Shown here: positions 7,504 to 12,822 of the stretch, piece by piece
How the letters are laid out: each line of letters starts with the position of its first letter
How positions within the stretch are numbered: position 1 is the first letter of the stretch
Translations under genes and position numbers: made by a program
From: a virus
Reading direction: 5' to 3' (one strand)
IMG/VR virus record: IMGVR_UViG_3300042924_005216
Span: 1-32,957 of that record
DNA length: 32,957 nt
Notes under the pieces: model-generated
Database searches by the model: none
Told to the model about the DNA's origin: nothing
What the model saw: only the letters and a program-made list of their open reading frames with translations

Positions 7504-7592
7504 GTGTTAGGGCAAGGATGTCCGCCTACGATGATCTACGATGCGGCCGAGGGGATCCTTTGTTTAATGCAACGTTCCTTGTTGCACCCTGA
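7504..7592 (-). other. structured spacer between tRNA genes
   Basis: No ORF or tRNA fits here. It contains an AAGGAT / ATCCTT pair (7514-7519 with 7555-7560) enclosing CCGC / GCGG (7522-7525 with 7543-7546), a tandem repeat of CTACGATG at 7526 and 7536, and a separate TGCAAC / GTTGCA hairpin at 7568-7586. It may be a folded spacer or the remains of another RNA gene. Confidence 0.35.
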
Positions 7593-7663
7593 TCGGTCGT
7601 GCTGGAATCGAACCAGCTTTCTCGTACATTGTCTGCCCGTCCTTACCAATAGACTACCGACCG
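7593..7663 (-). tRNA. tRNA-like gene, anticodon arm not foldable
   Basis: The acceptor stem pairs at six of seven positions (CGGTCGG / ACGACCG), followed by T8-A9, a D arm GTCT-ATTGGTAA-GGAC and a perfect T arm (GCTGG-TTCGATT-CCAGC). The 21 bases between D and T arms do not form an anticodon stem-loop by eye and are two bases shorter than in the adjacent tRNA-Pro. Amino-acid identity cannot be assigned. It could be a pseudogene, or a tRNA-like molecule lacking a decoding arm. Confidence 0.5.
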
Positions 7664-7696
7664 AGTGACCCCCTGGTTTTGTGCATCATCCTGAAA

Positions 7697-7724
7697 ACCA
7701 TTTTGTTGACGTCAACAAAATGGT
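7697..7724. promoter_or_regulatory. perfect 28-bp palindrome
   Basis: The half-site ACCATTTTGTTGAC is followed directly by its exact reverse complement, with centre GACGTC and no spacer. A partly overlapping pair, TGGTTTT (7674-7680) and AAAACCA (7693-7699), could form an alternative hairpin sharing the left edge. It lies just upstream, on the minus strand, of the tRNA cluster. It could be an operator for a dimeric protein or an RNA switch. Confidence 0.6.
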
Positions 7725-7739
7725 CTACGTATAGGAGCT

Positions 7740-7960
7740 AAGCATAGGGGGTGTTGTTAATAGATGGATGCAGTGTAACTGGCGTACCGACAATCGGGCT
7801 GTGAGTTAACCAGGCGTATCCAGACAGTGACTGCACCTCTATCTTGGGCTCTCCTTCTAGGCTATCTGCCTAACGAGTCACCCAGCCTTCGCGCTTGCCG
7901 AATGGGTCCCCGGCGCATCAGCGGCCAACTGAGCCCCATCAAAAGAGAGGGGGAACAAAA
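7740..7960. other. gene-free, possibly structured region
   Basis: About 220 bases carry no convincing ORF on either strand. Short stems are visible: CCGA / TCGG (near 7788), TAGGC / GCCTA (7858-7872), and CCCA / TGGG enclosing TTCG / CGAA (near 7882-7907). Two similar segments, TAACTGGCGTACC and TAACCAGGCGTATCC, lie about 35 bases apart. The region may encode a non-coding RNA or hold decayed tRNAs; no known riboswitch, RNase P, tmRNA or intron core is recognised. Confidence 0.3.
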
Positions 7961-8596
7961 TTATTCTACATGCTTTACCTCATACATGTAATGGTCTGAT
8001 GTCTCCAGCTTCCTTTTGTTTTCTACCGAATACACCGTCATATCAATCTCATACCCTGGGTTCTGTTTGATACGGTTAAAGGTCCAGGCGTTGTCATACC
8101 AAATGATTCGGTTGTTGGGATACGCATAGTAATTACCGCTGTCCATCTTGAAAAGATGGGCGCACTTATGCTCGGGTGTCTCTGAGAAATTAAAATCGGT
8201 CGTACCCTTGTTTTCCCATGACCAATCAAGCGTAAACATGTAAGAGCCAAGAGCCTTCTCACCGCTGGGCTTGATCAATTCAGCTTGCAACCCGGCAAGT
8301 CGTGCACGTTTCTGAACGTCAATATAAGGTGAGAAGCAGTCCCAGTACATCACGTCTTCCAACGGCTCAACGGGTGCATCAGGCTTCCAACAGAACGCAT
8401 GTAGGGGACGCCGTGTCCAATTCACGCCATTCTCAAGGAAGGCTTCAAAGAGAGGTACACGCTTCTCAATACTGGCAACACAGTGCACATCACACTTGGT
8501 CACCTCGCCATGACCTTGCTTGTGGTTGTAAAGAAACTCGTTGCGGATGTAGCACGACCAATCGGGAAGGTTGTGATTCAAATACGCCACGTACAA
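7961..8596 (-). CDS. hypothetical protein, 211 aa
   Basis: The product starts at TTG (MYVAYLNHNLPDWSCYIRN) or a GTG two codons later. It is rich in aromatics, with many W and Y, several histidines and cysteines (CDVHCVASIEKR; EHKCAHLF), but no clear metal-binding spacing. There are no membrane spans. I do not recognise a named domain; the style is that of conserved cyanophage proteins. The start codon touches the T-run of a terminator, leaving no room for a normal ribosome-binding site, so expression must rely on readthrough, a leaderless message or an internal start. Confidence 0.6.
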   Translation of the reverse strand: MYVAYLNHNLPDWSCYIRNEFLYNHKQGHGEVTKCDVHCVASIEKRVPLFEAFLENGVNWTRRPLHAFCWKPDAPVEPLEDVMYWDCFSPYIDVQKRARLAGLQAELIKPSGEKALGSYMFTLDWSWENKGTTDFNFSETPEHKCAHLFKMDSGNYYAYPNNRIIWYDNAWTFNRIKQNPGYEIDMTVYSVENKRKLETSDHYMYEVKHVE

Positions 8597-8621
8597 AAAA
8601 TCCCGGTTGTTATACCGGGAT
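8595..8621 (-). terminator. Rho-independent terminator at end of minus-strand operon
   Basis: ATCCCGG / CCGGGAT is a perfect 7-bp stem with an 8-base loop, followed on the minus strand by TTTTTT. It would end transcripts from the operon of small genes on its right. The T-run directly abuts the TTG start of the 211-residue protein. Confidence 0.8.
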
Positions 8622-8727
8622 CATACTTCCTTCCCACTCAGACTGTTGCTAAGCACTACGTTCGTAACGTGAAGGAGCTTTCGACTATTAGCTCCGAAGC
8701 GGTATTGCTCCGTATGTCAGGATACCA

Positions 8728-8874
8728 TCATTTCTTCTTCTTTGCGGCTGCTTCCTTTTTCTTGGCAATCATCTCTTTAAACTTGTCACGTGCAGCAGCT
8801 TGCTTGTCGGTACCACCTGCTTTGCCCTTAGGAGGAACTGCTTTGCCGCCTGCAGGTTTCTTAGCTTGTGCCAT
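8728..8874 (-). CDS. lysine-rich 48-residue basic protein
   Basis: Direct reading gives MAQAKKPAGGKAVPPKGKAGG followed by a basic helix ending KKKEAAAKKKK. The A, K, G and P-rich composition is like the C-terminal tails of histone H1-like bacterial proteins and suggests nucleic-acid binding. It is the last gene before the terminator at 8595-8621, with a 106-base untranslated tail. The long plus-strand ORF across it is a shadow. Function inferred only from composition. Confidence 0.6.
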   Translation of the reverse strand: MAQAKKPAGGKAVPPKGKAGGTDKQAAARDKFKEMIAKKKEAAAKKKK

Positions 8875-8880
8875 GATTGT

Positions 8881-8911
8881 TAAGTAACTCTTTTGATTAT
8901 AAAGTTACTTA
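8881..8911 (-). promoter_or_regulatory. 9-bp hairpin between basic-protein genes
   Basis: TAAGTAACT / AGTTACTTA is a perfect inverted repeat with a 13-base AT-rich loop. It includes the stop codon of the 8905-9105 gene and ends just before the 8874 start. No T-run follows on the minus strand, so an mRNA-stability or translation-control role is more likely than termination. Confidence 0.45.
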
Positions 8912-9105
8912 CCTTGTTTATAACGACGGGCGGCACGTCCGGCTTTTTTGGCACGTTCAGTGTTAGCTACAAATTGTTTACCTTTTCTACTGCCAGCTCT
9001 TTTCTTTTGGTCAGTCTCCGCACGTTCTTCTTTAGACAGTGAAGCCCATGCTTTCTCTGGTAAGTAACGTTTAGTGTATCCTTTTTGAATTGCTTTGTCT
9101 GCCAT
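8905..9105 (-). CDS. C-terminal half of a split basic domain, 66 aa
   Basis: The sequence TKRYLPEKAWASLSKEE is followed by a KKRAGSRKGKQF block and a VANTERAKKAG tail. I recall this as the C-terminal half of a basic domain found in bacteria, phages and giant viruses as one continuous protein. The N-terminal half is the upstream gene 9105-9389, and the two share a TAATG stop-start overlap. The protein is strongly basic, consistent with DNA or RNA binding, but no activity is known to me. Confidence 0.65.
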   Translation of the reverse strand: MADKAIQKGYTKRYLPEKAWASLSKEERAETDQKKRAGSRKGKQFVANTERAKKAGRAARRYKQGK

Positions 9106-9389
9106 TACTTGCTTTCCTTGTACTTCTTGGCAGCAGACTTAGCCTTGTTACGTTTCTCATACTCATCTTTGGTTTGCCACTTTTCTTTGCCCCACTTCTC
9201 CAAAGACTTTTGCTTCTTACCTTTACCGCCTTTGTATCCACCACCAGCTTCTTTGTACTCACTAGCAACAAGCTGAGCCTTACGGGCAGACCACTGACCA
9301 GGCTTGCCACCTTTGGAGCCAGCCATCACGCGATCTTTGATTCGTTCACGTAACTCAGGTTTTGAGTACTTGCTATCATCCTGCGCCAT
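9105..9389 (-). CDS. N-terminal half of a split basic domain, 94 aa
   Basis: Motifs PELRERIKDRVMAG, GGKPGQWSARKAQL and AGGGYKGGKGKKQKSLE correspond to the N-terminal half of the same basic domain. In the unsplit proteins I recall, the KWxxExW segment leads straight into the RYLP motif. Here a lysine-rich tail (DEYEKRNKAKSAAKKYKESK) ends the chain at TAA, which overlaps the next ATG by one base. The start overlaps the previous gene's end by 14 bases. Translation of both halves is probably coupled and they may reassemble. Confidence 0.65.
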   Translation of the reverse strand: MAQDDSKYSKPELRERIKDRVMAGSKGGKPGQWSARKAQLVASEYKEAGGGYKGGKGKKQKSLEKWGKEKWQTKDEYEKRNKAKSAAKKYKESK

Positions 9390-9543
9390 CAGGATCTTTA
9401 TTACGTTCTTTTAATATTTTAGCCCACTTACATGGACGTGATAATACTTGCTCTAGCTCCTTGTCAGTTGGACAAGGAATAGGAAGACTAAACAAATATT
9501 TTTCGAGGCGTTCAGCCTCGGTAATGATTCGTCTTTTCGTCAT
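9376..9543 (-). CDS. hypothetical protein, 55 aa
   Basis: A 55-codon ORF read directly from the DNA: MTKRRIITEAERLEKYLFSL, then PIPCPTDKELEQVL and a basic end (KERNKDPDGAG). It overlaps both neighbours (start inside 9512-9724, stop inside 9105-9389), in keeping with the tight operon. It is basic at the N-terminus with a helical middle. No known motif. Confidence 0.5.
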   Translation of the reverse strand: MTKRRIITEAERLEKYLFSLPIPCPTDKELEQVLSRPCKWAKILKERNKDPDGAG

Positions 9544-9724
9544 CCCTCTTGGCAAATTGCTGCATCAAGTCATCGACTTGCTCCAGGGATTCTAAGCGGC
9601 ACAAGATATCAGAGATGGTGGTAATCGTAACAGGATGCTCAGTACGCGCAGCAAACGCTAGTGCATCACGCATGCAATTAGACGCTTGTTCAATAGACTC
9701 CTTAACTTGAGTGGAAAGAGACAT
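9512..9724 (-). CDS. hypothetical helical protein, 70 aa
   Basis: ATG at 9724 (MSLSTQVKESIEQASNCM) is preferred to the ATG at 9760, because a -10-like TATAGT lies 23-28 bases upstream of 9724 and overlaps the earlier start region. The protein is helical with regular hydrophobic spacing (ISDILCRLESLEQVDDLMQQ), likely a coiled coil or helical hairpin. Function unknown. It may be the first gene of the operon ending at 8728. Confidence 0.55.
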   Translation of the reverse strand: MSLSTQVKESIEQASNCMRDALAFAARTEHPVTITTISDILCRLESLEQVDDLMQQFAKRDDEKTNHYRG

Positions 9725-9746
9725 TTCGGAGCTACGGGGTCCTCTT

Positions 9747-9752
9747 ACTATA
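9747..9752 (-). promoter_or_regulatory. -10-like element in a short palindrome
   Basis: On the minus strand TATAGT lies 23-28 bases upstream of the ATG at 9724. It is the core of a 12-bp palindrome (TTACTATAGTAA). The same TATAGTAA string occurs upstream of the glycosyltransferase and in the 17.4-kb control region. No clear -35 box is seen. Confidence 0.4.
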
Positions 9753-9821
9753 GTAAACATAACAACTTTCTGAGCTGTTTATATTATGCGTCAAAACAAA
9801 AACCTTAGAAAGTACGGATAT

Positions 9822-10403
9822 CTAGTACCAGATCCAACCAATTTGGTAGGAATCAAACCATGGTTCAATGCCAATTGACTGCATAAGTTCGTAGACAAGA
9901 CGCCCTTTGCCGTGACGACGTCCATCTGGAGCTTTGATATTGTCGTCAACAACGATCAAAGTCCCAGGGGCAAGTAAAGAATGTGCTGCAAACATCTCTT
10001 TTAGATGATGGGCAGCCGGTGCCCAGTCATTGTTCCAATCTGTGATGTTGTAAGAATCCAGGTAGAGGAGGTCGCATGTACCAGTAAAGGTATCAAGTGC
10101 TTCTACGGAATCTGATTCAATAACATCGGCATGCTTGGTGGTTTGCCGAGCCAGGGCGCAAGCACCTGGATCAATGTCAATTGAAATCAGCTCGCCTTCT
10201 CCACGGATGTCGATGTAGTTATCGAACAGAAGTGTTGAGCAGCCATCACCCGTGTAATTGTTTTCTTCTCGGTATGTACCAGTTTCAATGATGACTGGAT
10301 TACTGCGTTCATCTAGGTACTTAAAAACCTTTTGGAAGGTATGCTGACGTGCACCCAGTTTGCTTTTAATGGGTTTGAAGTAGTCGTCCCAGGTACGTGT
10401 CAT
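9822..10403 (-). CDS. class I SAM-dependent methyltransferase-like protein
   Basis: The Rossmann-fold landmarks are in order: motif I VIIETGTYREENN (near residues 37-49), an acidic strand end LISIDIDPGACALAR (71-85) that would bind the ribose of AdoMet, CDLLYLDSYN (110-119) and LIVVDDN (150s). The spacing fits the class I methyltransferases related to CmcI and macrocin O-methyltransferases, where DD residues bind metal. The substrate is unknown; sugar, small molecule or virion modification are possible. It follows a 53-residue ORF by 2 bases. The glycosyltransferase elsewhere in the window could act in the same modification pathway, but that is inference. Confidence 0.7.
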   Translation of the reverse strand: MTRTWDDYFKPIKSKLGARQHTFQKVFKYLDERSNPVIIETGTYREENNYTGDGCSTLLFDNYIDIRGEGELISIDIDPGACALARQTTKHADVIESDSVEALDTFTGTCDLLYLDSYNITDWNNDWAPAAHHLKEMFAAHSLLAPGTLIVVDDNIKAPDGRRHGKGRLVYELMQSIGIEPWFDSYQIGWIWY

Positions 10404-10405
10404 TG

Positions 10406-10567
10406 TTATAAGTCGACTCGAGTGTAAGGAATCTCCTTGGATTGTAGCTCTATTTCGTAAACGTCTGCCTCAATGGTTTCAACATCTTCAAAAGCTAAGC
10501 CTTCAAAGCAACCGGTACGACATTCGTCATCAAATTCAAAATAAAAGCGCGTTAAGTTTGACATCAT
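10406..10567 (-). CDS. acidic hypothetical protein, 53 aa
   Basis: Read directly from DNA: MMSNLTRFYFEFDDECRTG, then an acidic stretch (EGLAFEDVETIEADVYEIE) and YTRVDL. It overlaps the end of the Hli gene by 32 bases and stops 2 bases before the methyltransferase start. The alternating pattern suggests beta strands. Two adjacent ATGs (10567, 10564) are possible starts. Function unknown. Confidence 0.5.
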   Translation of the reverse strand: MMSNLTRFYFEFDDECRTGCFEGLAFEDVETIEADVYEIELQSKEIPYTRVDL

Positions 10568-10778
10568 GGGTTGTGCACCAGATAAAGAGGAAGGTCAGTG
10601 CAAGCATGGCGAGACGACCATTGACACGCTCGGCATACCAAAGGTGATCATCAAGGTTTGTATGCCACTTCCAGAAGCGAAGGTCAGGTGACATCTCTAG
10701 GATCCACTCCCAAAAAGCTGGGAAAAGCCAGCCAAAACACGACGCATAACCCTGGATGCCAAGGAGGAACTTATTCAT
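10536..10778 (-). CDS. hli: high-light-inducible (Hli/Scp) protein
   Basis: Residues 49-58 read AERVNGRLAM, the chlorophyll-binding ExxNxR motif (E50, N53, R55) of Hli proteins, followed by a hydrophobic span (LALTFLFIW) as in the family's single transmembrane helix. The 80-residue length is slightly above typical Hli size and the first 35 residues form an additional hydrophobic aromatic segment (GWLFPAFWEWIL). Hli proteins sit in thylakoid membranes, bind chlorophyll and carotenoid, and protect photosystem II assembly; cyanophages carry them to sustain photosynthesis during infection. The ATG overlaps the stop of a 40-residue membrane protein. Confidence 0.85.
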   Translation of the reverse strand: MNKFLLGIQGYASCFGWLFPAFWEWILEMSPDLRFWKWHTNLDDHLWYAERVNGRLAMLALTFLFIWCTTHDVKLNALLF

Positions 10779-10897
10779 TGACGAGATGCAACTTCCATAA
10801 AGAACAAGTAGGCATCCATGCTAATCACGACGAGCATGGCGCCAAGGATTGAAGCGATTGCGTAGTTGAATCCGTCCATCACACGTAGTTGACTCAT
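10778..10897 (-). CDS. 40-residue single-pass membrane protein coupled to Hli
   Basis: Direct translation gives MSQLRVMDGFNYAIASILG, a hydrophobic continuation (AMLVVISMDAYLFF) and MEVASRQ. One transmembrane segment spans about residues 12-33. Size and shape resemble small subunits of photosystems or NDH complexes, but I cannot match a named one. Its TGA overlaps the Hli ATG (ATGA), so the two are translationally coupled. It is the first gene of the minus-strand operon, just after a dyad-symmetric element. Confidence 0.6.
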
Positions 10898-10912
10898 CTG
10901 CTAAGCTAGCAG
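10898..10912. promoter_or_regulatory. inverted repeat between divergent genes
   Basis: CTGCTA-AGC-TAGCAG is a perfect 6-bp dyad in the 33-base gap between the minus-strand start at 10897 and the plus-strand start at 10931. It could be an operator controlling both divergent units. AT-rich sequence next to it (AATATACAAAA) may hold the plus-strand -10. Confidence 0.4.
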
Positions 10913-10930
10913 CAATATACAAAACCATCA

Positions 10931-11785
10931 ATGGTTGCTAAGATAAATACATCGGATCCTTGGATTAAAGCCAAGGACGAGCAACCTGAGATGATGCGGT
11001 CACTCAATCGGACCGCAGCCAGAATTACGCTTAACGGCAGACGTCACTATACAACGCCGTTACCCACTGGACCTGCGCCGTCCGTAACTACTATTATTGG
11101 TGAGACAGCTTCCGAAGCAAACAAGCGGAAGCTCGAAATGTGGTCGAAAGCTAACCCAGGTGTTAAAGAAGCTGCTGCCGAAAGGGGGACTGCCATCCAC
11201 TATGGCATGGAACAGTACCTTAAAGGGAATAAAAATCCTGAAATCAAGGAGGAATATGCGGACTTTTGGGCAGGTATGCCGCCAATCCTGGATCAATTTG
11301 AGGAGATTCTATGGGCCGAATCGCCTGTTCTGGATAAATTTAACTTTACTATTGGTTCTGATGACGTTGCTCGCGTATGGGGCTGTGACTCAGAAGGTCG
11401 TGCTTGGGCTGGTGCTCCTGATATTATTGGTGTTACCAATAACAAACTAACGCTTGCCGACCTAAAGACCAGCGTTAAACCTTATAGCCGCAAGTGGCCT
11501 AAAGACCTTGAAAAAGGTTCCCAGGAATGGAGAGATCTGCTTGGTGGTCATATGAAATTTAAAAAAACGTGTAAACAACTTGCGGCCTACGACATCGCTA
11601 TTACCCAGACCCTTGGGCTAAAGGTTCAACAAGCTGCAATACTAGTTTCAACCCCTACTCGCACCCAAATTTTTAAAATTTCACGTCGTTACCTTGATAT
11701 GCTACATGAAGATTGGTACAAAATTGTAGATGAGTACTATAAACAAATTGAAAATTGTAATGTATATGACGCAGATTTAATTTAG
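10931..11785 (+). CDS. PD-(D/E)XK exonuclease, RecB/Cas4-like
   Basis: The nuclease motifs occur in order: an N-terminal GTAIHYGMEQYL block (near residue 85) equivalent to the RecB-family GTxxH helix, GAPDIIGV (near 165) giving the catalytic Asp, LTLADLKTS (near 173-181) giving the D-x-K pair, and KQLAAYDIAI (near 217) giving the QxxxY motif. Length 284 fits phage recombination exonucleases and MGME1-type nucleases. It likely resects DNA ends during phage recombination or host DNA breakdown. It opens the plus-strand replication unit. Confidence 0.8.
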   Translation: MVAKINTSDPWIKAKDEQPEMMRSLNRTAARITLNGRRHYTTPLPTGPAPSVTTIIGETASEANKRKLEMWSKANPGVKEAAAERGTAIHYGMEQYLKGNKNPEIKEEYADFWAGMPPILDQFEEILWAESPVLDKFNFTIGSDDVARVWGCDSEGRAWAGAPDIIGVTNNKLTLADLKTSVKPYSRKWPKDLEKGSQEWRDLLGGHMKFKKTCKQLAAYDIAITQTLGLKVQQAAILVSTPTRTQIFKISRRYLDMLHEDWYKIVDEYYKQIENCNVYDADLI

Positions 11786-11820
11786 ATCTACACAAAAGAG
11801 GCAAGCGCTTTACTACAATA

Positions 11821-11991
11821 ATGGCCTACAACCCCCAAGGGAAGATGGAGTGCCGAAAGCGTCTAGCTTGGACGATCGCCTGTGAACGGGCCGTCGTCAC
11901 AAAAGAAGATGCAGTCCAGATCTACAACAAGGTAATGAAAGAATTTGAAACAATAGATAAGCGGCAGCAATACAAAGAGCAACACAAGTAA
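11821..11991 (+). CDS. hypothetical protein, 56 aa
   Basis: A short ORF read from the DNA: MAYNPQGKMECRKRLAWTIA, then a helical stretch (TKEDAVQIYNKVMKEFE) and a basic, glutamine-rich end. A TACAAT sequence lies just before the ATG. It is basic overall, with no recognised motif. The position between an exonuclease and the primase-helicase suggests a replication accessory role, but this is inference only. Confidence 0.55.
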   Translation: MAYNPQGKMECRKRLAWTIACERAVVTKEDAVQIYNKVMKEFETIDKRQQYKEQHK

Positions 11992-12008
11992 AAACTGTTA
12001 AAATTTAA

Positions 12009-12035
12009 GGGCAGCGGTGCGTCAACACCCTGCCC
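12009..12035 (+). promoter_or_regulatory. GC-rich hairpin upstream of HNH gene
   Basis: GGGCAG-C-GGTG pairs with CACC-CTGCCC around a 6-base loop, with one bulged C. No T-run follows, so it is not a standard terminator. It lies 26 bases before the HNH start and may limit translation of the nuclease or mark the boundary of a mobile unit. Confidence 0.5.
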
Positions 12036-12060
12036 CCCGGCAACCAACATCACTGGTCAC

Positions 12061-12549
12061 ATGAAAATCTTACCAGGCCTCAAGCTCTGCCGCAAAGGTT
12101 TGCATCAATACCCCACAGAAAACCGGCAGTGTCCCGAATGCAGAAAGCAATCTAAACAAACATGGTATCAAAACAACAAAAAACTTTGTACTGAGCTAAC
12201 AAAAAACTGGAGCAAAAAGAATAAAGAAAAAAGAAATAAACTAAATCAAAATTGGAAAAAAATAAACAAAAGTAAAATAAATGCCATAAACGCAAAAAGA
12301 CGCGCAATTAAAAAACAAGCAATTCCTCCCTGGGTAAATCTACAAGCAATTAAAGAAATATACAGAAAAGCTGCTGAATTAACAAAAACTACAGGAATAC
12401 CTTACGAAGTAGATCATATATTTCCTTTGAAAAGCAAGTATATGTGCGGCTTGCATGTAGAAAACAATTTACAAATTTTAACCAGGGAAGAAAATATTGC
12501 AAAAAGTAATCGGAGCTGGCCTGGACAGCTTGACTGCCAAAAAAAATAG
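12061..12549 (+). CDS. HNH endonuclease, 162 aa, AT-rich
   Basis: An N-terminal zinc knuckle (CPECRKQ near residue 22) precedes a long lysine- and asparagine-rich helix, then the HNH core YEVDHIFPLKSK (near 114-125), VENNLQIL (near 134) and ENIAKSN. The D-H pair and following N residues are the catalytic and metal-binding positions. The gene is much more AT- and lysine-rich than its neighbours, a sign of recent transfer. It sits between phage replication genes with a structured leader, as free-standing homing endonucleases do. Confidence 0.85.
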   Translation: MKILPGLKLCRKGLHQYPTENRQCPECRKQSKQTWYQNNKKLCTELTKNWSKKNKEKRNKLNQNWKKINKSKINAINAKRRAIKKQAIPPWVNLQAIKEIYRKAAELTKTTGIPYEVDHIFPLKSKYMCGLHVENNLQILTREENIAKSNRSWPGQLDCQKK

Positions 12550-12609
12550 TCTCATAAGACTCATAACTTAAGGATTGTTTTGAAAAAGCTTTGGCTTAGG
12601 CGGCCTAGG

Positions 12610-12822
12610 ATGAGAGAACAACGAACAAGCCCCATGAGAACCTACGTCATTGGCGTAGGCGAATGGATACAGACCCTTTCAGGCCGCATGCAAATTGCGG
12701 TTGACGGGGATCTCTTTGTCCTTCCGTCTACTATGCATCTTCATGCGTACACAATCTTAAAAGAGGCCTCCTTCCCCGACCGGGACTTTAAAGTAGTAAT
12801 CAAGAACTCCACAGAAGTATGA
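12610..12822 (+). CDS. hypothetical protein, about 70 aa
   Basis: The frame is open from TTG at 12580; ATGs at 12610 and 12634 are both better starts. The core MRTYVIGVGEWIQTLSGRM is followed by IAVDGDLFVLPSTMHLHA and a helix. The alternating hydrophobic pattern suggests a small beta-rich fold. Its stop overlaps the primase-helicase ATG (ATGA), pointing to coupling with replication. No family recognised. Confidence 0.5.
   Translation: MREQRTSPMRTYVIGVGEWIQTLSGRMQIAVDGDLFVLPSTMHLHAYTILKEASFPDRDFKVVIKNSTEV

Noticed and set aside
7740-7960. Cobalamin riboswitch, RNase P RNA, tmRNA or group I intron
   Set aside because: Conserved cores of these RNAs that I know are not present on either strand.
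8483-8887. 134-residue plus-strand ORF with a hydrophobic stretch
   Set aside because: It is the antisense shadow of the lysine-rich minus-strand gene and the terminator; the poly-phenylalanine run is simply reversed lysine codons.
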